The notes under the pieces: generated by a model
Databases searched by the model: none
Seen by the model: only the letters and a program-made list of their open reading frames with translations
Told to the model about the DNA's origin: nothing
Source of the DNA: Haloglomus salinum
GTDB lineage: Archaea; Halobacteriota; Halobacteria; Halobacteriales; Haloarculaceae
DNA length: 64,000 bases
NCBI RefSeq assembly: GCF_024298825.1
Contig: NZ_CP101153.1
Location: 3,286,001 to 3,350,000 of the forward strand
Direction: 5' to 3'
Position numbers and translations under genes: made by a program
Shown: one piece after another, positions 1 through 7,527 of the stretch
How positions within the stretch are numbered: the stretch's first letter is position 1
How the letters are laid out: each line of letters starts with the position of its first letter

Positions 1-396
1 GAGACGACCCGGGTGGTTAAATCTCACCGTCGGCGACGCACCGTGTGCACGACGGCTGGGAGCCGGTGGGCTTCCCCGCTGGTTCAGTTTCGGAAGCCCT
101 CGCTCGCTTCGCTCGTGAGGACACCAGGACCGCAGGTCGGTCAGTCGGGGTCCGTGAGCCTCACACCTCCCCAGCCGCTTGCGGTGCTCGCTTCGGTCGC
201 TGCTCCCTCCACTGCGCTCCTCAGCCCTCGCACGCGTAGAGGCGGCTGGCCCTCGGCACAGCCGCCAGCGCGCGCCAGCTGGACTGACGGCCGTTCGCCG
301 ACTCGGCGTTATAATTCAGCCTGCAGTATTATGGGCGAATTGTGGGAATTGGGGGCCTAACCGAATAATATTGTGTTATTGCGGGCTATTACTCGC
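1..396. other. Non-coding or decayed region before flpA
   Basis: No frame here reads like a haloarchaeal protein: open frames are rich in Ser, Arg and Pro without acidic bias. The stretch contains degenerate motifs of the type GCTCGCTTCGCTCG, near 106-118 and again near 189-200, which are common in haloarchaeal decayed intergenic DNA. From about 305 to 396 the base composition turns AT-rich, with several AATA/ATTATG-like stretches, just past the flpA stop codon. It may hold the terminator of flpA or the end of an unseen neighbour. Nothing firmer can be said. Confidence 0.4.
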
Positions 397-1035
397 CTAT
401 TCGTCCAGCCGACGCGCAACGACGGCCAGGTGGTCGTCGTGGGTGGGGTCCAGCCGTTCGGTCTCCAGCACCTCGTACCCCTCGCGGAGGTCCGACAGCA
501 CCTGGTCGAACACGTCGTCCGGGTCGGCCACGACGTCCTCGCTCCGGGCCTTCACCGAGAGCAGGAGGCGGCCGTCCTCCCGGAGGAACTGCCGGTTCCG
601 GAGCGCGACCGTTGCCTGCCCGCGCGTCGCCACGTCCTGCACCAGCACGTCGACGGGCTCGACGACGTGGGCGTACGTCTCCGGCTCGCGGGCGTCCTTC
701 AGGAGCGGGAACAGGTTCGGCCGGGGTTCGGCGGCGTCCAGCAGGTCCCGCGCCGGCCGCGGGGCGAACTCGACGGCGTAGGTGGGGCCGGCGAAGTCCG
801 CGACGTGCGAGACGGTCGTCCCCGCGGCGGCGCCGAGATAGAGGACCGTCTCGTCGCCGCCCAGTCCGGTCTCGAGTCCACGGCCGAGCATCGCCCCCAG
901 TTTCGACCGGCCGGTGTCCCACGCGCGCCAGTCGCCGTCCGTCGGCTCGCCGTACACCGGCGGCCCGCGGGTCGCCAGCCGCTCCTCGCCGTCGAAGGGG
1001 CGGCGTTCGACACCCGCAGGCAGGTCCGGGGTCAC
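397..1035 (-). CDS. flpA: Fibrillarin-like rRNA/tRNA 2'-O-methyltransferase
   Basis: SAM-dependent methyltransferase of box C/D ribonucleoproteins, which places 2'-O-methyl groups on rRNA and tRNA at guide-RNA-selected sites. The 212-residue protein has the family's usual length. It shows the fibrillarin opening WRAWDTGRSKL (about 37-46), SAM motif I VLYLGAAAGTT (about 64-74), the acidic YAVEF strand, and later the conserved Asp in LVQDVA, the Lys in LLSVKARS and the His in PTHDDHLAV that form the fibrillarin K-D-K-H set. Its start overlaps the stop of the upstream nop5-like gene by four bases (ATGA), so the two are probably cotranslated as partners of the same complex. Confidence 0.95.
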   Translation of the reverse strand: MTPDLPAGVERRPFDGEERLATRGPPVYGEPTDGDWRAWDTGRSKLGAMLGRGLETGLGGDETVLYLGAAAGTTVSHVADFAGPTYAVEFAPRPARDLLDAAEPRPNLFPLLKDAREPETYAHVVEPVDVLVQDVATRGQATVALRNRQFLREDGRLLLSVKARSEDVVADPDDVFDQVLSDLREGYEVLETERLDPTHDDHLAVVARRLDE

Positions 1036-1913
1036 GTGCCATCACCATCGGTCGCCGCCCCGGTCGCCTCGCCCTCCGTCCGCGCCCGGATGGTGGCGAT
1101 GCGTTCGCGGAGCTGTTCGTCCAGTACCGGCCGGCGTTCGCCGGTGTAGTGGTCGGCACGGGCGGCGATGGTCAGTTTTCCGGCGAGGGCCCGCGCCGCC
1201 GACCCGCGGTCGTCGGGGTGGGTGTTCCGGACGGCCTCGTGCGTGTAGATGACACCGTGCTTGGGTGAGGGCGCCCGGCCGCGGAGATGTGCGAACAGCG
1301 CCTCCTCCGCGCCGAGTACCTGGAGCGTCCCCGAGGGCTTGCGCGCCAGCGTCTCCAGTCCACCGGCGAGCGCGATGAGCCGCGCGGCGAGCACGGGCCC
1401 GGCGAGCGCCGCGAGATTGGGCGCCACCTCCGGCGCGGTCCGCTCGATGCTCGCGCGGAGGTCAGCTGCCTCGTCGTCGAGGTCGCGGACGCGGCGGGCG
1501 AGTTCGACCACGCGGCGCTCGTCGGGCTCCGGGTCGCGCTCGGCGAGTTCGCGGGCGAACGTGATGCCCGTCCCCGACTCGTCGGCCACCGTACTCCCCC
1601 ACTCGGCGACGCGCTCGGCGAGTTCGTTGGCGACGCGTTCGCAGTCGTCCATCGCTCGGACCGCGTGGACCAGTTGTCGGTCTCCAGCGCTCTCGGCCTC
1701 GGCGATGGCCGCACGGGTGGCGGCCATCGTCGCGGCGTGGAGCGCGTCGTAGTAGTCAGCCGCGTCGTCGGCGAACGCCGATTGGACCGCGCGTGCCGGC
1801 CAGTCGGCCGTGGCCTCGGCGGTGCCATCGCGGATAGCCTCGGTGACTGCTGCCTCGTCGTCGCGGTCGATTCCCTCGAACCAGCCCGCGGCCGAGGGAG
1901 CGGTACCGTCCAT
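1032..1913 (-). CDS. Nop5/Nop56 family C/D RNP scaffold protein
   Basis: Scaffold protein of the archaeal box C/D methylation complex; it binds the L7Ae-RNA assembly and carries fibrillarin. The 293-residue product has a long charged alpha-helical (coiled-coil) middle, around 80-160, with alternating Arg/Glu. It ends in the Nop domain: a run of APEVAPNLAALAG, then LGAEEALFAHLRG and the signature PSPKHGVIYTHEAV (about 215-230). Halophilic versions are shorter than the 380-450-residue thermophile proteins and lack the basic tail, as here. It sits directly upstream of flpA with a four-base overlap, the classic archaeal pair. Confidence 0.93.
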   Translation of the reverse strand: MDGTAPSAAGWFEGIDRDDEAAVTEAIRDGTAEATADWPARAVQSAFADDAADYYDALHAATMAATRAAIAEAESAGDRQLVHAVRAMDDCERVANELAERVAEWGSTVADESGTGITFARELAERDPEPDERRVVELARRVRDLDDEAADLRASIERTAPEVAPNLAALAGPVLAARLIALAGGLETLARKPSGTLQVLGAEEALFAHLRGRAPSPKHGVIYTHEAVRNTHPDDRGSAARALAGKLTIAARADHYTGERRPVLDEQLRERIATIRARTEGEATGAATDGDGT

Positions 1914-2154
1914 GGCACGTCGTTGCGCGGTGGGTCACATAGACGTACTGAAGACGGCCCCCGCTATCCGGCCCTCCTTCGTGGCGATTCCAGGCCACTG
2001 CAGACACGAGCGACCGGAACTCGTCGTCAGAACGGTCGGTAGCAACGGTGGCGAGTTCGGGACGGCGTTCCGGCCGTATGCCGACCTCGGTATTGCGCGA
2101 GCGACGCACGTTCTGTTCCGGATTAAATCCTCCCTCCGCGTCCGTCGGACAACG

Positions 2155-2451
2155 ATGTCCCCAGGGCTCTCCGAACTCCCGGACACAGAGCGGGCAGTGC
2201 TCGCCGACCTGGCCCCCAGCGCGAAGCTGGTGGCGCTGGTACTGGCAGAACGCGGCCGGATGACACAGCAGCAACTCGCCGACGAGACGCTGCTCTCCGC
2301 CCGGACTACGCGGCACGCGCTCGCCGAGCTCGAGGACGCAGGTATCGTCACCTCGCGAACATCGTTCATGGACGCCCGACAGCGCCTCTACTCGGTCGCC
2401 GAGGACGTGGCGACGGACCGGGCCGAGGAGCCGTCGGTCACTCACCGGTGA
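2155..2451 (+). CDS. Winged-helix (MarR-like) transcriptional regulator
   Basis: A 98-residue DNA-binding protein. Residues about 20-85 form a winged helix: LVALVLAERGRMTQQQLADETLLSARTTRHALAELEDAGIV, split here as helix 2 (TQQQLADET), recognition helix (SARTTRHALAELEDAG) and the beta wing (SFMDARQRLYSV). The frame stays open upstream to 1810, but ATG 2155 starts the family-like sequence. An AT-rich patch (ATTAAAT, about 2122-2128) lies some 30 bases ahead as a plausible TATA box. It is not obviously in an operon: nop5 is divergent and the next gene is a remnant. Its targets cannot be told from the sequence. Confidence 0.8.
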   Translation: MSPGLSELPDTERAVLADLAPSAKLVALVLAERGRMTQQQLADETLLSARTTRHALAELEDAGIVTSRTSFMDARQRLYSVAEDVATDRAEEPSVTHR

Positions 2452-2482
2452 CGGTTTGCAGCCTCGACAACGACGCCGCCGT

Positions 2483-2844
2483 ATGAACGTCAGCCGTGTG
2501 GTGCCACGCGACGCCATCCCGAGCGTCGACGGCCCGTCGCTCGGCGAGCGGCACGACGGCGCCGCCGCCGACACCGTCATCGCGGTCGAGGGGGGCGAGC
2601 GCCCGCGTGCCTTCCCGGTCCGGCACCTCCCCTACCACGATATCGCCAACGACACCATCGACGACGACCCGTGCCCCACGTTGAATGCGCCGAGGCGGGG
2701 GTCGTGGGAGACGGGGCGACCTGGAGCCCTGCGACCGGCCGAGCGGCAGATGGCCACGACCTGGTGCGGCTGGCGACCTGGCGGGTGTTCGCGTTCGACT
2801 GGCAGGACGACCACGGCCCGGACGCGTGCTACACCCCGGACTGA
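2483..2844 (+). pseudogene. Decayed DUF3179 protein (internal deletion and frameshift)
   Basis: Two pieces of a DUF3179 protein are joined in different frames. From ATG 2483, frame 2 reads RVVPRDAIPSVDGPSLGE and then AFPVRHLPYHDIANDTIDDD, the DUF3179 N-terminal half (compare AYPQSILVRHEVCNDVVDG in the intact paralogue at 5301). Similarity stops near 2672. The C-terminal piece, in frame 1 from about 2705, reads GATWSPATGRAADG then LATWRVFAFDWQDDHGPDAC and ends at TGA 2842-2844; this matches the family's TW-P-TG and WFAW endings. The central TYCPLTGTA block is absent. The gene is therefore truncated internally and cannot make a functional protein. Confidence 0.75.
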
Positions 2845-2936
2845 GAGCCCGGTTCCGTGGCGGTAACCGGGATACGGCGCGGTCAGCTAATACTTAACAG
2901 CAGCTGCGAGCAACCTACCGGTAGAAGGTAATCACG

Positions 2937-3116
2937 ATGGCTACAGCGAACACCTGTCCGGGCGAGGACTGTACGACACTCGGCGTCGACGCGGTCCCGT
3001 TCGACGACTTCGACGAGATGGAGAGCGGCGACGGGGACCTCATCGTCTTCGACGTGAACGAGGAGGAAGCCTGGGTCCAGTCGAGCCTGTACGTGTCCCG
3101 GGAATCGATGCGCTAG
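2937..3116 (+). CDS. Small acidic haloarchaeal protein (DUF7331-like)
   Basis: A 59-residue acidic protein: MATANTCPGEDCTTLGVDAV, then a middle of Asp/Glu, then LIVFDVNEEEAWVQSSLYVS. The LIVFD-x-AWVQS strand pair resembles the small haloarchaeal DUF7331 family, whose role is unknown. The start is preceded by TACTTAA (about 2891-2897) as a TATA candidate and by the palindrome CTACCGGTAG (2917-2926). It stands alone, converging on the regulator at 3113-3499, whose stop codon overlaps its end by four bases (3113-3116). The family assignment is by motif memory and is tentative; the reading frame itself is convincing from its composition. Confidence 0.6.
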   Translation: MATANTCPGEDCTTLGVDAVPFDDFDEMESGDGDLIVFDVNEEEAWVQSSLYVSRESMR

Positions 3117-3499
3117 GGGCGAGAGTCGTGCGCACCCTCCGTGAGGTGTTGCTTCCCCCAGCTCTCCATCTCCCGGATGACCGGCTCCAGCGAGTGCCCG
3201 CGCTCGGTCAACGAGTACCTTACCCGGAACGGTTTCTCGCTGATGAACTCCCTGTCGACAATCCCGTACGCCTCGAGCGTCTCCAGCAGTACCGCCCCGC
3301 CCTCGGTGCTAGCCGCCACCGTCTCGGGGCAGATGTGGTCTCCCGTTACGACGACCTCGATGGAGTCGACGGCAGCCGTCCGCTGGAGCCTCCTGAGTAT
3401 CGACTCCTGACTGTCTCTCGCATCGGTCGGCGATAACGAACCGACGTACAGTTCGACGTGGGTGCCTTCTTGGGGGATGGGGCGTATCCGCATGCACAC
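3113..3499 (-). CDS. Chimeric HTH regulator (HxlR-like C-terminal half)
   Basis: A 128-residue probable DNA-binding protein that looks like a fusion. Residues about 14-65 (HVELYVGSLSP ... IEVVVTGDHICPETVA) resemble a short haloarchaeal domain usually found alone and beginning with a VELYVRSLAP-like strand. From about residue 70 on, GAVLLETLEAYGIVDREFI, RVRYSLTERGHSLEPVI and EMESWGKQHL match the second half of HxlR winged-helix regulators (wing and dimer helix). The HxlR N-terminal part with its Cys and helix 2 is missing. Upstream, 3529-3536 and 3547-3554 form an inverted repeat (GGTAACCG/CGGTTACC) that could be its own operator. ATG 3490 is an alternative start. Confidence 0.75.
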   Translation of the reverse strand: MCMRIRPIPQEGTHVELYVGSLSPTDARDSQESILRRLQRTAAVDSIEVVVTGDHICPETVAASTEGGAVLLETLEAYGIVDREFISEKPFRVRYSLTERGHSLEPVIREMESWGKQHLTEGAHDSRP

Positions 3500-3528
3500 A
3501 CGGATATGTCGGAATATAATAACTATGT

Positions 3529-3554
3529 GGTAACCGATTGCATATCCGGTTACC
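3529..3554. promoter_or_regulatory. Inverted repeat GGTAACCG-N10-CGGTTACC
   Basis: Perfect eight-base arms, GGTAACCG at 3529-3536 and CGGTTACC at 3547-3554, lie 30-55 bases upstream of the regulator that starts at 3499 on the other strand. The core GTAACC/GGTTAC is the same word found in the promoter palindromes at 3700, 7463/7482, 9091 and 12092. An operator role, possibly autoregulatory, is inferred. Confidence 0.55.
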
Positions 3555-3699
3555 GTTCCGTTCGTTCCGGCGAATACCTGCCCCGAGAGCCTGAATCTGG
3601 ATTCCGACCGAATACAGCGTCGGGTCGGGCTCAGGAGGGAATCCCGATTACCAGTCCGTAACCGGATAACCAGTCAGATAGCAGAGACTTATGGGGGAT

Positions 3700-3716
3700 G
3701 GTTACTAGCAGTAACC
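3700..3716. promoter_or_regulatory. Operator-like palindrome GGTTACT-AGC-AGTAACC
   Basis: A perfect palindrome with seven-base arms and a three-base centre ends three bases before the ATG at 3720. If transcripts here are leaderless, as is common in haloarchaea, it would overlap the transcription start. A second pair of related words, GATTACC (3646-3652) and GTAACCGGATAACC (3658-3671), lies just upstream. The same design recurs at 9091-9107 and 12092-12108. Confidence 0.6.
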
Positions 3717-3719
3717 CGT

Positions 3720-4148
3720 ATGACGACACTGATCGCTGGACTGGCCGGAGGACTCGTGGCGACGATCGTGATGACCATGCTGATGATGGTCATGGGCGAT
3801 GGGGGGCCACCGCCGACCGCCCGCCTGGTCGCGAAGTTCGCCGGCGGCGAGCCCGAAGAGTACGCGATGCCCGGGATGTTGCTCCACTTCGTGTACGGCA
3901 TCGGAGCCGGGGCCGTCTTCGCGCTCGGCGTGCCCGCGCTCAATATCATCGACCTGGGTTCGATCGGTCTCGCCGTCGCCGCCGGCTTCGTCTACGGCCT
4001 CCTACTGATGATTGGCGGGATGGTCTTCTGGATGCGCATGGTCATCGGGATGGAACCCGACGGGGAGATGATGAAGACCTTCGGGACGGTTCACGTCGTC
4101 TACGGCGTGGTCCTGGGCGCATTCGTCGGCACAGGAACCCTGGCCTGA
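3720..4148 (+). CDS. Four-helix integral membrane protein of unknown function
   Basis: A 142-residue, Met- and Gly-rich membrane protein. Hydrophobic segments lie at about 3-25 (LIAGLAGGLVATIVMTMLMM), 53-72 (LLHFVYGIGAGAVFALGV), 80-103 (GLAVAAGFVYGLLLMIGGMVFW) and 120-140 (GTVHVVYGVVLGAFVGTG). A short hydrophilic loop, about 27-48, carries PPPTARLVAKFAGG. I do not recognise a specific family. It is the first gene after the palindrome at 3700 and is followed 24 bases later by the TauE/SafE permease gene, so the two are probably one transcript and may work together at the membrane. Confidence 0.75.
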   Translation: MTTLIAGLAGGLVATIVMTMLMMVMGDGGPPPTARLVAKFAGGEPEEYAMPGMLLHFVYGIGAGAVFALGVPALNIIDLGSIGLAVAAGFVYGLLLMIGGMVFWMRMVIGMEPDGEMMKTFGTVHVVYGVVLGAFVGTGTLA

Positions 4149-4172
4149 ACGGACCACCTGGTCGAATTATCA

Positions 4173-5177
4173 ATGAAACGACGAGTTCTGGGTATCGCGG
4201 CCGTGGTAGCCGGTGCCCTCCTCACTGTCGCTGTTCTCGCAGGCGATACCGAGGCGATTTCGCTCTCCGCCCCGGTGCTCTCGAACGCTCCGAGACAGGT
4301 GACGCTGCCGGTAATCGGTGCGTTCCCCATGGAGACATATCTCGCGCACTGGTGGGTGTTCCCGGTCTCGGTGCTGTTCGCGACGGTCGCCATCGGCTCC
4401 GGTGTCTCGGGCGCGCTGTTCTTCAGCCCGTTCTTCCTGCTGGCGCTCGGCCTCTCGCCCGCCCAGGCCATCGGGGCCGGGCTTCTGACCGAGGTGTTCG
4501 GGATGGGAAACGGGCTCCGCTCGTACGTGAAACAGCGTGTCGTGGACCTCCGGACGGCGAAGTGGCTGTTGTCGGGTGCTGTCCCCGCGATCGTTATCGG
4601 CGCGTTCGCCGCCCACTTCGTGGATCCGGATCTGCTGAAGCTCGCCTTCGGGGTCGGGCTACTGGGTCTGGGGGGGTTCCTCGTCCACTATGACGCCCCG
4701 GAAGACTGCGAACCGGGCGAGTGTGAGGGGGAATTCCTCCGGGAGAAGAACACCGGGCGCGGCTCGACCGTCGTCGAGGCGGCCGACGGCGAGCGCTTCG
4801 AGTACGACACCTGCTGGCGGCCGCCGGGTGTGAGCCTCGCCGCCGTCGGCGGGTTCATCACCGGGCTCATCAGTGCCGGGCTGCCCGAGGTCGTCACGAC
4901 ACAGCTCATCGTCCGCTGTCGGGTGCCGCCCCGCGTGGCGGTCGCGACCAGCGTGTTCACGCTAGCCATCGCCGCTGTCGCGGGCGCACTGGTTCACGCC
5001 CTCACCGCGACGCCGGTCTGGTGGGTCGTCGCGTGGTCGATTCCCGGGGTGCTGGTCGGGAGTGCCATCGGCTCACGGGTCGGCCGCTACATCCCGAGCG
5101 AGTTGATGGAGACCGGCCTCGGTGTGGTGTTCGCCCTCGTCGGCGGCATCGTGCTCGCGCTGGAGTTCGTCGTCTGA
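4173..5177 (+). CDS. TauE/SafE family anion (sulfite/organosulfonate) exporter-like permease
   Basis: A 334-residue polytopic membrane protein of the TauE/SafE (DUF81) family, members of which move sulfite, sulfoacetate or related anions. Typical repeats are seen: VSGALFFSPFFLLALGLSPAQAIGAG with LLTEVFGMGNGL (about 75-115) in the first half, and GGFITGLISAGLPEVVTTQL with PPRVAVATSVFTLAIAAVAG (about 230-280) in the second, each a small-residue-rich re-entrant region. Between the halves, about 170-215, there is a soluble insert with several Cys (EDCEPGECEG, YDTCW), unusual for the family and possibly redox- or metal-sensitive. It follows the 3720 gene closely. The substrate is inferred only. 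Confidence 0.85.
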   Translation: MKRRVLGIAAVVAGALLTVAVLAGDTEAISLSAPVLSNAPRQVTLPVIGAFPMETYLAHWWVFPVSVLFATVAIGSGVSGALFFSPFFLLALGLSPAQAIGAGLLTEVFGMGNGLRSYVKQRVVDLRTAKWLLSGAVPAIVIGAFAAHFVDPDLLKLAFGVGLLGLGGFLVHYDAPEDCEPGECEGEFLREKNTGRGSTVVEAADGERFEYDTCWRPPGVSLAAVGGFITGLISAGLPEVVTTQLIVRCRVPPRVAVATSVFTLAIAAVAGALVHALTATPVWWVVAWSIPGVLVGSAIGSRVGRYIPSELMETGLGVVFALVGGIVLALEFVV

Positions 5178-5300
5178 GGGCAGGGTCCCACGCGGATTCT
5201 GCCCCCTCCCGAGCCACGTCACGGTCCGGGACACGGATTCGATACCGGGTTACAGTGTGGTTAGGGCGTGCTTTTGTCGCTCCGAACCGTCCGGTGTCGC

Positions 5301-6419
5301 ATGGAACGGCCGGTCACACGGAGGACCGTCCTCGGGTCCCTCGGCGCTACGGTGCTGGCCGGGTGTACGGATTCGGGGACGGGCGGCAGGGACCCGGTCG
5401 ACGGAGGGTCGGCTGGGCGCTCCCGGGGCAGCGCGGTAACGGACGGGGCCGGCCCGCCGACGACGGCCGAGCGACTCCCGCTCCCGATGGACCCGTCCTC
5501 GGTCCGGTCAGAGGCGGTCTCCGGAGGGCCGCCCAAAGACGGCATCCCGTCCATCGACGACCCGAAGTTCGTCTCCGCGGACGATGCCCCCTGGCTCGAC
5601 CAGGGGGACCCGGTGTTCGGACTCGCCACGGACGGTGGGGCGAAGGCGTACCCGCAGTCGATTCTCGTCCGCCACGAGGTCTGCAACGATGTCGTCGATG
5701 GGCAGCCGGTGAGCGTCACCTACTGCCCGCTGACCGGCACGGCGATGGGATTCGAACGTGGGGAGACGACGTTCGGGGTGTCCGGGCGGCTGGTGAACAA
5801 CAACCTCATCATGTACGATCGGGGGACCGAGACGTGGTGGCCACAGGTGCTCGCCACCGCGATTCCCGGGCCGTGGAACGACTCCCCCGCGATGCGGTCA
5901 CTCCGGGAGTTCCGCCTCGTCTGGACGACCTGGAAGCGGTGGTCGAACCGGCATCCGGGAACCGAGGTCCTCTCGCGGGACACCGGGTTCGCGAAGAACT
6001 ACAACCAGGACCCGTACGGCTCGTACAATCCGCGACAGGGGTACTACTCGCCCGGGAGTCCTCCGATGTTCACCTCCTTCTCGGACGACGACCGGCTCAC
6101 CCCGAAGACCGTGGTCCTCGGTACCCGCACGCCGGACGGGGCGGCCGCCTTCGAGAAGGACGCGCTGCGGGAACGCGGACTCGTCGACGGCGAACTGGGC
6201 GAGATGGCCGTCCTCGCGGTGCACGAGCCCGACCTCGACACGGGGTACGTCTACCGGAACCCGGAGGGTCGTCGTTTCGACTACCGCGATGGACAGGTCA
6301 TCGACGATTCCGGGACTGCTCATCCGCCCGAGGAACTCCCGCTGGACCGAACACTGGCGTTCGACGCGATGTGGTTCGCGTGGAGCGGCTTCTACCCCGA
6401 GACGACGCTGTATGTCTGA
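5301..6419 (+). CDS. DUF3179 domain lipoprotein (Tat-exported)
   Basis: A 372-residue exported protein. The start ATG 5301 gives the Tat lipobox signal TRRTVLGSLGATVLAGC, so it should be anchored to the membrane through a lipidated Cys near residue 22. The DUF3179 domain fills the rest: VFGLATDGGAKAYPQSILVR, HEVCNDVVDGQPVSVTYCPL then TGTAMGFERG, followed by the family's NLIMYDRGTETWWPQ and DTGFAKNYNQDPYGSY blocks and the C-terminal WFAWSGFYPETTLY. The enzymatic role of DUF3179 is not established; the conserved His and Cys suggest metal or thiol chemistry. Its stop overlaps the next start by eight bases. A decayed paralogue lies at 2483-2844. Confidence 0.88.
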   Translation: MERPVTRRTVLGSLGATVLAGCTDSGTGGRDPVDGGSAGRSRGSAVTDGAGPPTTAERLPLPMDPSSVRSEAVSGGPPKDGIPSIDDPKFVSADDAPWLDQGDPVFGLATDGGAKAYPQSILVRHEVCNDVVDGQPVSVTYCPLTGTAMGFERGETTFGVSGRLVNNNLIMYDRGTETWWPQVLATAIPGPWNDSPAMRSLREFRLVWTTWKRWSNRHPGTEVLSRDTGFAKNYNQDPYGSYNPRQGYYSPGSPPMFTSFSDDDRLTPKTVVLGTRTPDGAAAFEKDALRERGLVDGELGEMAVLAVHEPDLDTGYVYRNPEGRRFDYRDGQVIDDSGTAHPPEELPLDRTLAFDAMWFAWSGFYPETTLYV

Positions 6420-7044
6420 CCCGACATCCCCATCGACCCGTTCGCGGGCGGACGACTCGGAGACAACCACGGATGACTCCGGGGCCGTCGCCGGCACGGT
6501 CGCCGCGCTGCGAGCGGCCGCGCGACGACGTGACTCGACAGCTGTGTTCATCGCCGGACTGGCGGGCTACCTCGTGCTGTATCTGGCCACGGTTGGCGAC
6601 CTTTCGGTCATCGGTGGGGGTGGTGGTCCGGTCACGGTCCGACTGGCGGAGGACCTCTCGCGTGCGTTCGCCAGCACCGGCTTCTTCAGGTTCGGCGCGG
6701 TGGCCGTAGTCTCGGCCGGTCCGGTTACCTACCTCCTGTCGCCGCTCAACCTGCTCCTGGCGCTGTTCCTCGCCGGACTCGTGGGAGCGAATGTCGCGCT
6801 CACCTACCTCGGGCTGGTCCAGCCCCGGGCCTGTGGGCTCGAATCATCGACAGGCATCCTCGCAGGCGTGCCGGCCCTGCTGTCCGGCGCGGCCTGCTGT
6901 GGCCCGACGGTTCTCCTCGTGATCGGGGTCCAGGCCAGCGCGACCCTCGTCACGGGGTTCCAGCTGCTCGTCCCGGTCGCCGTCGTGATGCTGGTGGGGA
7001 GTCTGCTCCTCGTCGGCCGCCAGGTCGAACCGGCCCTTCTCTGA
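6412..7044 (+). CDS. Membrane protein with intramembrane Cys-Cys-Gly-Pro motif
   Basis: A 210-residue membrane protein. ATG 6412 overlaps the DUF3179 gene by eight bases, which argues for this start and for translational coupling. A hydrophilic, Ser/Thr/Asp-rich N-terminus (1-40) is followed by helices at about 44-64, 96-110, 112-135, 146-180 and 182-203. Residues 160-166 read AACCGPT within a helix; adjacent Cys residues in a membrane helix recall MerT-type metal carriers and disulfide-shuttling proteins, but the rest of the protein does not match MerT closely. Its pairing with a periplasm-like DUF3179 lipoprotein suggests a joint redox or metal-handling task, which is inference. Confidence 0.8.
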   Translation: MSDPTSPSTRSRADDSETTTDDSGAVAGTVAALRAAARRRDSTAVFIAGLAGYLVLYLATVGDLSVIGGGGGPVTVRLAEDLSRAFASTGFFRFGAVAVVSAGPVTYLLSPLNLLLALFLAGLVGANVALTYLGLVQPRACGLESSTGILAGVPALLSGAACCGPTVLLVIGVQASATLVTGFQLLVPVAVVMLVGSLLLVGRQVEPALL

Positions 7045-7094
7045 CCAGCGCTCCCCGACGGATGTCGTTCGCCGGGGCGTGCCACACGGCCGGT

Positions 7095-7403
7095 CTACGC
7101 CCGCTCGACCGGCACTGTGGCGGCGTCACCGAAGGGACGGGCGTAGTCGAGGCCGGCCTCGTGGAACCCAGCGTCTGGGATTCCGAGGTCCACGCAGCAC
7201 GCCCCACAGCTTGCAGCCCGGGGGTCGGTCAGGCAAGGGTGACGACCCGGCCAGCGTCGACAGCGACGACGGGCTGTTCGCCTGTCGTGGCGTCGAGTCC
7301 CGACGGCACGTCGAGCGGGCCGACGGCGACGCGGTCGACAGCCGCCATCTCGTCGGTCGTTACGGCTGGTACGGGGTCCGGGCGTCCGGAACGTCTCGTC
7401 CAT
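7095..7403 (-). pseudogene. Remnant of an NAD(P)H-hydrate epimerase (YjeF_N) gene
   Basis: From ATG 7403 the minus strand reads MDETFRTP; then, shifted by one frame, DPVPAVTTDEMAAVDRVAVG continuing into PLDVPSGLDATTGEQPVVAV and DAGRVVTLA before a stop. After another shift it reads CVDLGIPDAGFHEAGLDYAR with the ending PFGDAATVPVERA at TAG 7095-7097. These are the YjeF_N start (TxxEMRxVDRxAVE), the VDVPSGLDATTGE loop and the C-terminal VDLGIP-GLDY block of the epimerase that repairs damaged NAD(P)HX. The centre with the nucleotide-binding residues is deleted and at least two frameshifts separate the pieces, so the gene is dead. Confidence 0.7.
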
Positions 7404-7462
7404 ACCGTTGGTACAGCAGCGGACTGCTGACCGGTACGGGCCGAACCGGGGACTGACCACCC

Positions 7463-7488
7463 AGTAACCGGCCAACTCCGGGGTTACT
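7463..7488. promoter_or_regulatory. Inverted repeat AGTAACC-N12-GGTTACT
   Basis: AGTAACC at 7463-7469 and GGTTACT at 7482-7488 are the two half-sites of the island palindrome in everted order, 40 bases ahead of the reductase start at 7528. TTGCTTATTTCC follows immediately as a possible TATA region. Regulation by the same factor as 3700, 9091 and 12092 is inferred. Confidence 0.5.
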
Positions 7489-7527
7489 ATTGCTTATTTC
7501 CTTCCGGCGCCAGACGTTGCGGCCGTC

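Noticed and set aside
1-360. 115-residue open frame at the very start
   Set aside because: The composition (Ser/Arg/Pro) and the GCTCGCTTCGCTCG-type motifs point to non-coding or decayed DNA.
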